Shown here piece by piece: positions 1 to 9,234 of a stretch of 64,000 bases of DNA; positions within the stretch are counted from its first letter, which is position 1, and every line of letters begins with the position of its first letter. The position numbers were made by a program, and so were the translations under genes. The notes under the pieces are model-generated. The model saw only the letters and a list, made by a program, of their open reading frames with translations, did no database searches and had not been told where the DNA came from. Source of the stretch: Methanobacterium_B sp963703015 (lineage in GTDB: Archaea; Methanobacteriota; Methanobacteria; Methanobacteriales; Methanobacteriaceae); NCBI GenBank assembly GCA_963703015.1, contig OY969779.1, positions 1,798,001 through 1,862,000 of the forward strand. Direction: 5' to 3'.

Positions 1-119
1 TTTAGGGATTTTTAGATTGAATTTTTCATATATTTACAAAGATAACCATATATGTAATGGTACATATACTGTTAAGAGTAGTTCTTTAACTTAATATTAA
101 GAGTTAATTAACTGAATCA

Positions 120-348
<229 letters not shown>

Positions 349-423
349 CTTATTATTTATTCTATAAATTTATTCTATAAATTGAAAAAAAGTTATGGTT
401 AAGTCTTAGAACAACTTTCAATT

Positions 424-445
424 TAAAAAAAAGAAAAAAAATGTG
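424..445 (-). terminator. oligo-T terminator of the adhesin gene
   Basis: On the minus strand two T-runs separated by one C follow the adhesin stop codon within about 10-30 nt. This is the standard archaeal intrinsic terminator form. No stem is needed or seen. Confidence 0.5.
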
Positions 446-452
446 GAAAAGG

Positions 453-3146
453 CTATTTTTTTTGTGTGATTATTATTCCTCCCAAGATGGATAGTGTACC
501 TATTATTAGTCCTCCTATTGGTATGCCTGTTTTTTGCATTGGTACTGTTTCTGTTGATCCATTAATTACTGGTTGAGTGTTGTTCTTGTCGGGATCTATG
601 TTTTTTATGTTGATTTGTAGTGTTTCTGATGATATTGATGAACCAAATGTGTAATTTCCAGGGTTCATGAATTTACCTGAAACATACAGATATGGATCAC
701 CTACTGGGATAGTGTTTAAAGTCCAGATTATTGTATTTGTATGGGTATTGTAAATCCAGCTTCCATCACCAGTTATATTAGCTAATACAAATCCATTTGG
801 TAAAGGAATGGTTATTGTAACGTTTTTTGCAGGGTCTGGTCCGTTGTTACCGATTTTGTAGGTTAACTTGAATGTTTCACCAATTTGAGGACTGTTGTTG
901 TTTGATGTGATTTTCATGTAAAGCTGTGATTTGGGTACGTAGATGGTTGCACTTGCATTACTAGTTGTGCCCAGTATTGTTGCTGTGTTTGTTGTGTTTT
1001 TTCCGGCCATTGAAGTTGTTACTTTACCTTGAAGGGTTAATATTGCTGTTTCACCATTTGCAAGGTTAAGAGTCCAAATTCCGTTGGCATAAGTTCCTTT
1101 CGAAGGAGTTATTATGATGTTTTTGAAGTCACTGGACATTATATCTTTAATTTGTAGATTTGTTGCATCACTTGGTCCGTTGTTATGTACTGTTACAGTA
1201 AATTTGACAGTATCATCAACATGGGGTCTTGCATTTTCCACGATATTAGTTATATTTAGCTTGTGTTCTACGTTTACTGTTGTTCGGATGTTATCGGATG
1301 GTGTTATGTTTCCAGTTGTATCTGTGGTTACTGTTGCGTTGTTATTTATAATGGTTCCAAACTGGGTGTTGGATGGTACTGTTCCGGTTATTGTAACTGT
1401 CATTGTTTGACTTGGATTTATTGTTCCCAGATTAAAACTGTCATGTGTCACATTTTTTAGTATGGTTGGTATATTATCTACTATTTGTACATTGTATGCT
1501 GGATCTGGGCCGTTATTGGTTACTGTTATGGTGTAGTTGATATTTTTTCCTGCAGTTATTTTTTCAGGTCCGGTTTTAATAATTTTAATATTTGCAGTTT
1601 TGTTGATTTGTATGTAAGCTGATTCAGTATCTGTTGTGAAATAATCATCTGCTTCTGCTGTGACCTTTACTGGATTATATAATGGATTTACAGCTCCTTC
1701 ATTAGCATAGAAGGTTGTACTTATCATTCCATTTACTGTATTTTCAGTGATTGAATGATTGACTACAGGATTGGTAAAGCTTCCCCATGGAATATTTAAT
1801 GTTATTGGTCCTTCAGGTATATGCCCCCCAACTAATGTTGTTCCACCGTTAATATGGTTAAAATCAGCTGTAACAGTTGATGTTTGTCCATTATTAATTT
1901 TTGCAGGAGTTGCATTAACATTTAAAATAACCCACGGATTATAGTTCACAGATCCAACTAGGTTAGCTGCAATAGCACTGGCCAAATTAGTACCCCACCA
2001 ATTATTAGTAGCATCCAGTATTATAGTAGCATCGTTGTAGATTGCGTTGCCTGAACGTGCACTGTTTCCAACAATCCAATTGAAGTGTAAATATGATATA
2101 TCGCTTCCAGCATTGAAGATGGCCCCACCACAAACTGATGCGCTGTTGTTTTTAAGTGTACTGCTGGTTATTTGCAGTATTCCATCGTTGTAGATGGCTC
2201 CACCATAATCTGCTGTGTTTTTTTCTAGTGTGCTGTTAGTAATGATTACTGTTGTATAGTTGTAGATGGCTCCACCATTAAGAATTGCGCTGTTGTTTTG
2301 TAGTGTGCTGTTGGTTATGGTTGTTTGTCCACTGTTTAAGATGGCTCCACCATAATATGATGCGCTGTTGTTTTGTAGTGTGCTGTTGGTTATGGTTAAT
2401 GTTCCATAGTTATAGATGGCTCCACCATACATTGCGGTGTTGTTTTGTAGTGTGCTGTTGGTTATGGTCATTGTTCCACTGTTGGTGATGGCCCCACCAT
2501 AATCTGCTGCGTTATTGTTTTGTAGTGTGCTGTTGGTTATGGTCATTGTTCCTCCACGATTGAAGATGGCTCCAGCTCGATTATTTGCTGTGTTGTTTTG
2601 TAGTGTGCTGTTGGTTATGGTTACTGTTCCATAATAGTTGTTTATGGCTCCACCATATTTTGCTGTGTTGTTTTTAAGTGTGCAGTTTATAACTGTCAAT
2701 GTTCCATAGTTGTAGATGGCTCCACCATTATCTGCAGTTCCATTGGTGAATGTTAGGTTTATGAGTGTTAAAGTTACTCCATTTGCTATTTTGAAAATGG
2801 TATCATACCCTTGAGCATCTATTATGGTGTTTTTTTGGTTTTCTCCTATTATTGTCATATTGGTGTTAATATTTATTCCGTGTTCGTTGTAGATTCCGTT
2901 TGCAATATAAATGGTTCCGTTTGTTTTAACGGTACCTGTGCCATTTTTAACTGTGGCTTTAGGTCCGTTGGTACCATCATATACTACGCTTTGACCATTA
3001 TAATCATTATTTCCAGTTGTGTTAATGTATATGTGTGATGGATCAGCGGCACTTGCAGAATTTAAACCAAAGAATGACAGGGTAACGATACATAAAAATA
3101 GTAATGGGATTTTGAGAAAATATTGTTGTTTATTTTTTACTTCCAT
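453..3146 (-). CDS. adhesin-like surface protein, beta-helix repeats plus DUF11 domains
   Basis: An 897-residue surface protein of the adhesin-like family that is expanded in Methanobacteriales. A signal peptide (about 1-34) is followed by a right-handed parallel beta-helix built from roughly nine repeats of 23-26 residues with the pattern TITNSTLQNN...GGAIYN (about 125-370). Three DUF11-like domains carrying NNGPDPA or NNGPSDA motifs come next, then a single C-terminal transmembrane helix with a Lys-Lys tail. It should sit outside the membrane, anchored at its C-terminus, and probably reaches into or through the pseudomurein wall. Its ligand is unknown. The start has a GGGGTG-type ribosome site about 8 nt upstream. 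The call to family is firm; a true adhesive function is inference. Confidence 0.88.
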   Translation of the reverse strand: MEVKNKQQYFLKIPLLFLCIVTLSFFGLNSASAADPSHIYINTTGNNDYNGQSVVYDGTNGPKATVKNGTGTVKTNGTIYIANGIYNEHGININTNMTIIGENQKNTIIDAQGYDTIFKIANGVTLTLINLTFTNGTADNGGAIYNYGTLTVINCTLKNNTAKYGGAINNYYGTVTITNSTLQNNTANNRAGAIFNRGGTMTITNSTLQNNNAADYGGAITNSGTMTITNSTLQNNTAMYGGAIYNYGTLTITNSTLQNNSASYYGGAILNSGQTTITNSTLQNNSAILNGGAIYNYTTVIITNSTLEKNTADYGGAIYNDGILQITSSTLKNNSASVCGGAIFNAGSDISYLHFNWIVGNSARSGNAIYNDATIILDATNNWWGTNLASAIAANLVGSVNYNPWVILNVNATPAKINNGQTSTVTADFNHINGGTTLVGGHIPEGPITLNIPWGSFTNPVVNHSITENTVNGMISTTFYANEGAVNPLYNPVKVTAEADDYFTTDTESAYIQINKTANIKIIKTGPEKITAGKNINYTITVTNNGPDPAYNVQIVDNIPTILKNVTHDSFNLGTINPSQTMTVTITGTVPSNTQFGTIINNNATVTTDTTGNITPSDNIRTTVNVEHKLNITNIVENARPHVDDTVKFTVTVHNNGPSDATNLQIKDIMSSDFKNIIITPSKGTYANGIWTLNLANGETAILTLQGKVTTSMAGKNTTNTATILGTTSNASATIYVPKSQLYMKITSNNNSPQIGETFKLTYKIGNNGPDPAKNVTITIPLPNGFVLANITGDGSWIYNTHTNTIIWTLNTIPVGDPYLYVSGKFMNPGNYTFGSSISSETLQINIKNIDPDKNNTQPVINGSTETVPMQKTGIPIGGLIIGTLSILGGIIITQKK
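2180..2760 (-). repeat. tandem repeats of about 70 bp inside the adhesin gene
   Basis: The stretch encoding the beta-helix consists of near-identical in-frame units of about 69-78 bp with the recurring core TTTGTAGTGTGCTGTTGG (plus-strand reading). Similarity is high at DNA level, so copy number could change by slippage or recombination. Confidence 0.75.
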
Positions 3147-3516
3147 TTTACTTTTTCACCCCCTTTACAAGTATTGAACATTTATACCAATTTTTATTTC
3201 ATTATGTATAAAAAACTATCAGATTTATGTGATTTATCACATACTAATAAAATAAAAAAAGTCCAATACCTTGAAAAATACCTTAAAAGAAGTTATTGAT
3301 AATCATAATGATTCAAATGGGTAGTAGGATCTTAATTTATGTTACTACTTATTAATTTGAAATCGATTTTTTAAAGAAGATGCTTTATCATTTAATAACA
3401 AAAACAAACCAGGATATACAAATTTTTAGTCAAAAAAAATATTTAATAACAAATATCCTAAAAAAATTAATTAAATAATTATTTATAGTATTAATTTTAT
3501 AACTGAACCTGATATT
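3147..3516. other. AT-rich intergenic region between divergent genes
   Basis: It holds the presumed promoters of the adhesin gene (minus strand, T/A-rich TATA-like stretch near 3195-3215) and of the 80-residue membrane protein (plus strand). The 16-bp inverted repeat ATGTGA-TTTA-TCACAT lies at 3227-3242, and an imperfect GTAGTA...TACTAC repeat near 3320-3350. No gene is supported. Confidence 0.5.
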
Positions 3517-3759
3517 ATGAAAAGAATAACTGAAAAACGTTGGTTTGGACCGAAACACGTAGGTTGGGGGCCAGCTCCAAGATCTTGGGAGGGCTGGGTA
3601 GTTACAGTTGTATGGTTAGCATCGATAATTGGTACATTGTATTATCTACACACTATTAGTTCATTGAATATTGTCAATATTGTGATAGTAATCGTTGTTG
3701 CAGCTGTTATTCTGTTATCAATTGCTGCTTTAACTTATGGATCAGATAAAGAAGAATAA
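3517..3759 (+). CDS. small membrane protein, unknown function
   Basis: 80 residues. An N-terminal segment rich in Trp, Gly and Pro (KRWFGPKHVGWGPAPRSW, about 6-23) precedes two transmembrane helices (about 28-46 and 53-73) and a charged tail. Small proteins with this Trp/Gly/Pro-rich start are familiar as uncharacterised proteins, but I know of no function. The ribosome binding site is weak. It is convergent with the HXXEE gene that follows. Confidence 0.65.
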   Translation: MKRITEKRWFGPKHVGWGPAPRSWEGWVVTVVWLASIIGTLYYLHTISSLNIVNIVIVIVVAAVILLSIAALTYGSDKEE

Positions 3760-3785
3760 TGGTATCATAAATTTACATAAACAGA

Positions 3786-3807
3786 TTATCTAAAAAAAAA
3801 TAGATAA
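3786..3807. terminator. inverted repeat between convergent genes
   Basis: TTATCTA (3786-3792) pairs with TAGATAA (3801-3807) around an A-run. In this position it could end transcription from both sides, with the T-run on the minus strand serving the HXXEE gene. Confidence 0.4.
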
Positions 3808-3824
3808 AAGGATTAATATTACTT

Positions 3825-4286
3825 CTAAATTTTTCCCTTTCGTTTTTTCTGTATTAATGTTGGAACATACATTATTGCAAAGCCTATTACAATGGATAAT
3901 GCAATGTCTAAGTTGCTTAAAAGTCCAGATACCCAAAAATTGGAGTATATGTAAACAGATACTGGCACATAAATTGCACCAGCTGTTACAACACCTGGAG
4001 AATATATTCCTGTACGTAGTGTGTAGTAAGCATGGATTAAAAAGTTAGAAAATATCCAAGCAGCCGCTGATAGTCCAAGTATGAGTGTCCATTCATTGGT
4101 ATAAAAAATTGCAAGGGACGTTGCTATGATAACGTAGGCCATGAATATAACATTTCCAACAATGAATTGTCCAAATGTCTCAGGTGCACCAAAATATTTT
4201 ACGGCCCATGGTACGAATCTTGGTGATTCTTCTAGGATATGTACAAAATAGGCTACAGGTACAAGCCACAAAATGGTTAAATCCAT
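3825..4286 (-). CDS. HXXEE domain membrane protein
   Basis: A 153-residue integral membrane protein. Near the N-terminus HILEE (about 16-20) matches the HxxEE motif that names this family, set in a hydrophobic context with about five predicted helices. The biochemical role of the family is not established; the conserved His and Glu residues suggest metal binding or catalysis in the membrane. A GGAGGG ribosome site lies 5-10 nt before the ATG. A second, diverged HXXEE protein lies at 12863-13444. Confidence 0.75.
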   Translation of the reverse strand: MDLTILWLVPVAYFVHILEESPRFVPWAVKYFGAPETFGQFIVGNVIFMAYVIIATSLAIFYTNEWTLILGLSAAAWIFSNFLIHAYYTLRTGIYSPGVVTAGAIYVPVSVYIYSNFWVSGLLSNLDIALSIVIGFAIMYVPTLIQKKRKGKI

Positions 4287-4507
4287 AAAATCCCTCCATA
4301 GTCATTTATTAATAGAATATTATGTGAGTAGATATTAACATTTCTATTATAAATTTATTTATTAAGTTTCCAGGATAAATTTCAATGAAACTATTCAATC
4401 TAGGGATATCAAAAATAAGCTAACAATATTAGAATGAACTTTTATTGTCCTCTAAAAAAAAGGAATAAGAAGGTAAAAATTCTGGTTTAGAGTTTATATG
4501 CCATCAA

Positions 4508-6676
4508 TTAAACAACATCAAATCTGTCTAGGTTCATGACTTTGTTCCAAGCTAAAATGAAATCCTTTATGAACTTTTCAGATGAGTCTGCAGAAGCATA
4601 AACTTCTGCCAGTGCCCTGAGTTGAGAGTTTGAACCGAAGATAAGATCCACACGGGTTCCTGTCCATTTGATTTCTCCGGTGGCCCTGTCTTCACCCACA
4701 AACACATTATCATTGTCGGGCGAAACATTCCAATTGGTTCTCATATCTAGTAGATTCACAAAGAAATCATGTGTGAGTGTTTCTGGATTTTTTGTGAATA
4801 TTCCATGTTGAGAATGTTCGAAGTTGGCATTAAGAACACGTAAACCGCCAATTAAAACAGTCATTTCTGGAACTGTTAAGGTCAGTAGTTGTGCTTGGCC
4901 CACCAGTGACTCTTCTGGCATCATATTGGTTTTTGTTTTCTGATAATTGCGGAATCCGTCTGTGTCTGGTTCCATGACTGCAAACGAATCAATATCAGTC
5001 TGTTCTTGTGATGCATCCATACGGCCTGGAGTGAATGGCACAGTCACATCGTAACCTGTATTTTCTGCTGATTTTTCAACAGCTGCACAGCCTGCTAAAA
5101 CAATCAGATCTGCCATTGAAACCTTTTTATCTGTGGATTGTTTTTCATTAAATTCTTTCTGTATTTTCTCAAGTTCATTTAGTACCTTACTTAACTGGAC
5201 AGGCTGATTTACTTCCCAATCTTTCTGGGGAGCCAGTCGAATCCGGGCACCGTTTGCCCCGCCACGTTTGTCTGAACCGCGGAATGTGGAAGCAGATGCC
5301 CAGGCAGTTGAAACAAGTTCTGATATGGACAATTCAGATGTTAATATTTCAGATTTGAGGTTTGAAATGTCAGTTTCATCAATCAGAATATGATCTACTA
5401 TGGGAATTGGATCTTGCCATATTAGATCTTCATCAGGTACTTCAGGTCCAAGATAACGGGTTTTTGGCCCCATATCGCGGTGTGTGAGTTTAAACCATGC
5501 ATGTGCAAAGGCATCTGCAAGTTCGTCAGGGTTTTCATAGAATCTTCTTGCTATCTTACCATACTCTGGGTCAAATCGCAACGAAAGATCTGTTGTTAAC
5601 ATGCCGGGGCTTCGACGTTTAGAAGCGTCATGTGGATCAGGTACGCTACCTTCACCTTCACCATCCCTAGGTTTCCATTGATAAGCTCCTGCAGGACTTT
5701 TAGTGAGTTCCCATTCATATTCAAACAATATTCTCAGGAAGTTATTGTCCCATTTAATTGGGGTGTTTGTCCAGATGACTTCAGGACCACCAGTAGTTGT
5801 ATCGTCACCTTTACCAGTACCGTAACTATTTTTCCATCCCAATCCTTGTTCTTCAATACCTGCAGCTTCAGGTTCAGGTCCAACCAATGCAGGGTCACCA
5901 GCACCGTGGGTTTTACCAAATGCATGTCCTCCCGCAATTAGGGCAACAGTTTCTTCATCGTTCATAGCCATACGGCTAAAACTTTCCCGGATATCTCGAG
6001 CTGCAGCAAGGGGGTCTGGTTTGCCGTTTGGACCTTCTGGATTCACATAAATTAATCCCATCTGAACAGCTGCCAGTGGTTTTTCAAGATCCCGGTCTCT
6101 TGTGTAACGATTGTCTCCCAACCATTCAGTTTCAGAACCCCAATAAATATCCTTTTCTGGTTCCCATATATCTTCACGACCTCCACCAAAACCAAAGGTC
6201 TTAAAACCCATGGATTCCAATGCAACATTTCCTGCCAGTATCATAAGGTCTGCCCAGGAAATTTTTCTGCCATACTTTTGTTTGATGGGCCAAAGCAGCC
6301 TTCTTGCTTTATCAAGGTTGGCATTATCAGGCCAACTATTTAATGGTGCGAAACGTTGACTTCCTGTACTTGCACCACCACGACCATCACCTATACGGTA
6401 GGTACCTGCACTGTGCCATGCCATTCTGATTATCAATGGACCATAATGGCCAAAGTCTGCAGGCCACCAATCCTGTGAATTTATCATGAGTTCAACAAGA
6501 TCTTTTTTCAGGGACACATAATCCAAGTTTTCAAATTCTTGAGGATAATTAAAATCCTTATCCATTGGGTCTGATTTGGAAGAATTTTGGCGTAAAATAT
6601 CTAGATTTAACTGATTTGGCCACCATTCAAGATTTGTAGTCCCATGTACCTTTGATGATTTGCTATTTTTATCCAT
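4508..6676 (-). CDS. katG: catalase-peroxidase KatG
   Basis: A haem enzyme that removes hydrogen peroxide by catalase and peroxidase reactions in the cytoplasm. With the ATG at 6676 (722 residues) the distal triad is R84-W87-H88 in RMAWHSAG. The Trp-Tyr-Met cofactor residues would be W87, Y210 (in GLIYVNPEGP) and M236 (in RMAMND). The proximal haem ligand is H251 in AGGHAFGKTHGAG. The second, haem-free half of the usual KatG duplication is also present, and the length is normal. A GTG 9 nt upstream (6685) is an alternative start, but the GAGAGTGG ribosome site favours the ATG. KatG is bacterial in origin and patchy in methanogens, so transfer is likely. Rubrerythrin downstream serves the same defence. 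Confidence 0.96.
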   Translation of the reverse strand: MDKNSKSSKVHGTTNLEWWPNQLNLDILRQNSSKSDPMDKDFNYPQEFENLDYVSLKKDLVELMINSQDWWPADFGHYGPLIIRMAWHSAGTYRIGDGRGGASTGSQRFAPLNSWPDNANLDKARRLLWPIKQKYGRKISWADLMILAGNVALESMGFKTFGFGGGREDIWEPEKDIYWGSETEWLGDNRYTRDRDLEKPLAAVQMGLIYVNPEGPNGKPDPLAAARDIRESFSRMAMNDEETVALIAGGHAFGKTHGAGDPALVGPEPEAAGIEEQGLGWKNSYGTGKGDDTTTGGPEVIWTNTPIKWDNNFLRILFEYEWELTKSPAGAYQWKPRDGEGEGSVPDPHDASKRRSPGMLTTDLSLRFDPEYGKIARRFYENPDELADAFAHAWFKLTHRDMGPKTRYLGPEVPDEDLIWQDPIPIVDHILIDETDISNLKSEILTSELSISELVSTAWASASTFRGSDKRGGANGARIRLAPQKDWEVNQPVQLSKVLNELEKIQKEFNEKQSTDKKVSMADLIVLAGCAAVEKSAENTGYDVTVPFTPGRMDASQEQTDIDSFAVMEPDTDGFRNYQKTKTNMMPEESLVGQAQLLTLTVPEMTVLIGGLRVLNANFEHSQHGIFTKNPETLTHDFFVNLLDMRTNWNVSPDNDNVFVGEDRATGEIKWTGTRVDLIFGSNSQLRALAEVYASADSSEKFIKDFILAWNKVMNLDRFDVV

Positions 6677-6685
6677 TATTTCCAC

Positions 6686-6956
6686 TCTCTGTTCAGGTTA
6701 GTTATTCGAACATTTCATTTACAAGAGTTTTATTTAAGGGCAATGAATTTTTTTTGAGAGAAATTATCCCTCAATAAAATTACAAATACAATTGGAATAC
6801 ATTTAATGTTATTTTACATATTTGTTGTCTAAATGACTTAAATTTTTTTTAAAAATAGATGGGGAGATGTAGTATATTAATTTAAACAACAAAGAGTATT
6901 ATTCCATCATCTATAGAACATGGGATGGGCTAAATAAATAAGTTAGTTTATATGTT
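6686..6956. other. intergenic region upstream of katG
   Basis: AT-rich. It should contain the katG promoter on the minus strand, with an AAATA-rich TATA-like stretch near 6730-6745. No gene and no clear operator was seen. Confidence 0.4.
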
Positions 6957-7685
6957 TCAGGATGAGTTTATGCCGTTGAAATTGGATAATCCATACCTAA
7001 ATAAGATTACTCCGCGAGTATATGGTTGTACAGCTTTAATTTCTGACTGTAAAGCGGTTGCATTTTTCACTGTCACATTTTTGTCAGATTGATATGTTTC
7101 AAGTCCTGCAACAATTTTTCCGGGAAAGATTATGTTGTAAATGTTGTAAATTTGGTTGTACTCCTTAACCTTATTTGTTAGGCTGTTTGTCCCAGCATTG
7201 TATTCGCCAGCATAGAGTTGAGGAACTATGTAATCACATAATGGTGCGAGTAAGTAGTAATATTGGTTTCCATCCCATCCATCGGGTTTAACTGTTATTG
7301 AAAAAGTTTCTCCGAGGCTTGCCACTCTCATTTCAAGTATTTGTAAGAGATGGGATGGCATGTCATAGGTTTCCATATCTAATTGAACACCCACCTTCAT
7401 TTTAGCCACTTCTGAAACATGACCAAAATTGGGGTAAATCCATGCATTGGTTCGTATTCCTACAGCATCAGCTTTTTGTTTGGTTTCGGGCAGTACTGTC
7501 TGATATGTTTTGTTAGTAACTAAAACATACACATCTGTTATTCCCGCATTTTTTAAGTCATTGAAATTGATTTCAGATATGGGTGTGGCACTGGGGTTGA
7601 TGTAGTATCCTACAATAAAATTTCCACTAGTTTGGTTTGAGCTGTTACCATCTGTTTCAAACACAGATACAAAGTACAAACTCAA
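6957..7685 (-). CDS. secreted TIM-barrel/glycosidase-like protein with abnormal start
   Basis: 242 residues from a TTG at 7685. The body begins with GNFIVGYYINP and later has GVQLDMETYD and VPQLYAGEY, a layout seen in glycoside-hydrolase-like (beta/alpha)8 barrels; the acidic residues in LDMET are candidate catalytic groups. No exact family is claimed. Upstream of the TTG the frame stays open for 18 or more codons and encodes KITLLIIVLTLS, which completes a signal peptide, but no ATG, GTG or TTG exists there. A GGGGGG run (7739-7744) stands 8 nt before an in-frame ATA (7728-7730), exactly where a start is expected. The true N-terminus is therefore probably at that ATA, or the gene has lost its start. 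Confidence 0.6.
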   Translation of the reverse strand: MSLYFVSVFETDGNSSNQTSGNFIVGYYINPSATPISEINFNDLKNAGITDVYVLVTNKTYQTVLPETKQKADAVGIRTNAWIYPNFGHVSEVAKMKVGVQLDMETYDMPSHLLQILEMRVASLGETFSITVKPDGWDGNQYYYLLAPLCDYIVPQLYAGEYNAGTNSLTNKVKEYNQIYNIYNIIFPGKIVAGLETYQSDKNVTVKNATALQSEIKAVQPYTRGVILFRYGLSNFNGINSS

Positions 7686-7818
7686 TGAAAGTGTGAGTAC
7701 AATTATTAGCAGTGTAATTTTACTATTTATTTTAAAGACCCCCCAAAGAGAAACTATGTATCTTTATTTTACAACTTGAATTTTTTCAAAACTGTTATAT
7801 TTTGAATGTACTTATTTT

Positions 7819-8439
7819 TCATTGGTTCTTACTTGATGCAAATGTAAGTGCAATGGATCTTGCTTGGAACAATGTCATGTAACCATATCCCAATGCCAGA
7901 AATATGAAACCCAGCACATAGTACAACAGAATTCCCCCTGCTATACTAACTATGGTTCCAGTGATAGTTAGGATAAACATCAATATTATCCACCAAATAA
8001 TGTACTTTCCCCATCCAATTGCATTGATCGTATCAATTATTTCTCGATATCTTAGTGCAGCACCTATATCATTGTTGTAGTACACCATGTTAGCAATCCC
8101 CATGAATGCTACTATGCTAATGACTATGGTAGATATGATTGCTAACAATAGGAGCAGTGATCCTAAAATTGATGCAACAATAAATAATATTAATGGTATA
8201 ACTGCGTAGATAACACAGACTACAAACAGTTTAATACCGTTAATGAACAGTTCTCCCATATTATTAAATCCTGGAAGTAAATTTGAACCTTCATAAGTTG
8301 ATCTTATGGATTTTAAATAGTATCCTAATCCAATTAAATTTACAATGGGTATTAACAAGATCACTCCTAGAATGATGAGTTTTACCCAGTTTTTAAGCGG
8401 ATACTTGAGAGAATCCAGTATGTTTCTATGGATATACAT
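7819..8439 (-). CDS. DUF4013 family membrane protein
   Basis: About 206 residues with four to five transmembrane helices and the DUF4013 pattern: an N-terminal amphipathic stretch (NILDSLKYPLKNW), then YYLKSIRSTYEG and LPGFNNMGELFINGIK. The family is common and often multicopy in Methanobacteriales. Its function is unknown and the architecture suggests an envelope role. The ATG at 8439 has GGAGTG just upstream; a GTG two codons earlier (8445) is less likely. It is divergent from the TetR gene that follows, so the short gap between them holds both promoters. Confidence 0.8.
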   Translation of the reverse strand: MYIHRNILDSLKYPLKNWVKLIILGVILLIPIVNLIGLGYYLKSIRSTYEGSNLLPGFNNMGELFINGIKLFVVCVIYAVIPLILFIVASILGSLLLLLAIISTIVISIVAFMGIANMVYYNNDIGAALRYREIIDTINAIGWGKYIIWWIILMFILTITGTIVSIAGGILLYYVLGFIFLALGYGYMTLFQARSIALTFASSKNQ

Positions 8440-8487
8440 TTTCACTCCATATGTTAATCATACCTTAATTATAAAGTTTCTTGGTCA

Positions 8488-8497
8488 AACTATATAT
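8488..8497 (+). promoter_or_regulatory. probable TATA element for the TetR/MFS pair
   Basis: CTATATATG about 30 nt before the first operator, in the right place to drive the TetR gene at 8558. It is flanked by two GGTCA half-sites (near 8482 and 8500). Confidence 0.35.
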
Positions 8498-8526
8498 GTG
8501 GTCAGAACTAAATTCAAAATAGTATA

Positions 8527-8538
8527 TAGACCGGTCAT
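8527..8538. promoter_or_regulatory. TetR-family operator, site 1
   Basis: TAGACCGGTCAT with perfect core palindrome GACCGGTC (8529-8536). It lies between the TATA-like element and the TetR start and matches the site at 9181-9192. From memory it resembles the LmrA/YxaF box of Bacillus (TAGACC-RGTCTA type). Confidence 0.7.
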
Positions 8539-8557
8539 TATAATGGGATGATGATTT

Positions 8558-9148
8558 ATGGATGATGAGTTAGGAACTAGGGATAGAATAGTCAAAGCAG
8601 CTACAGTTCTTTTTCAGAATAAAGGATACCATGCAACGGGATTAAATGAAATATTAAGAAAAAGCAATGCTCCTAAGGGTTCATTGTATTATTACTTTCC
8701 AGATGGTAAAGAACAGCTCGCACTCGAAGCTATTAATCAGACTAAGATATTTATAGAAAAAACAATAAGGGAACGGTTAGAATTAATTCAAGATCCTGCA
8801 GAATCCATTAAAAATTCCATAGAAGAAATGGCAGATAATTTAAATGCAGGGGAAGATGAAAAATTATCCTTCAGAAGCACTAAAAAAGTATCGATAAATT
8901 TGATCGCAATGGAAACTGCAACATCCAGTGAAACTTTAAGAAAAGCATGTGATTCTGCATTTAATACATGGCAAAATGTTTACGCTCAAAAGTTGATGGA
9001 TGGAGGTTTTGAGAGAGAACGGGCCAAAAATCTGTCCTTAGTTATTCAAACCATGATAGAGGGTGCAATTATAATGTCTTTAACTAAAAAAAGTGATAAA
9101 CCTCTGATAGAGATCGCAAATCAGATACCCCTCATAGTCACCAAATGA
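8558..9148 (+). CDS. TetR/AcrR family repressor, LmrA/YxaF-like
   Basis: 196 residues. The N-terminal helix-turn-helix (about 8-55) reads RIVKAATVLFQNKGYHATG then KGSLYYYFPDGKEQL, the signature of the LmrA/YxaF subgroup of TetR repressors, whose C-terminal part binds a drug-like ligand. It probably represses itself and the downstream efflux pump, because a TAGACC/GGTC palindrome precedes each of the two genes. The MFS gene follows after 86 nt on the same strand. The pair looks like an acquired multidrug-resistance module; the inducer is unknown. Confidence 0.9.
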   Translation: MDDELGTRDRIVKAATVLFQNKGYHATGLNEILRKSNAPKGSLYYYFPDGKEQLALEAINQTKIFIEKTIRERLELIQDPAESIKNSIEEMADNLNAGEDEKLSFRSTKKVSINLIAMETATSSETLRKACDSAFNTWQNVYAQKLMDGGFERERAKNLSLVIQTMIEGAIIMSLTKKSDKPLIEIANQIPLIVTK

Positions 9149-9180
9149 AGTAATCAATACTTTTTTAAACAAATATTATG

Positions 9181-9192
9181 TAGACTGGTCTA
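9181..9192. promoter_or_regulatory. TetR-family operator, site 2
   Basis: TAGACTGGTCTA lies 42 nt before the MFS start. Its outer arms TAGAC/GTCTA are perfectly symmetric. It shares TAGAC-GGTC with site 1, as expected for a second target of the same repressor. Confidence 0.7.
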
Positions 9193-9234
9193 ATATTCAC
9201 AGATTGTAGTTTTTCAAATTTAAGGAGTATATCG

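Noticed and set aside
2180..2760. Regular repeats suggesting a CRISPR array
   Set aside because: Repeats are in frame, lack unique spacers and encode a beta-helix.
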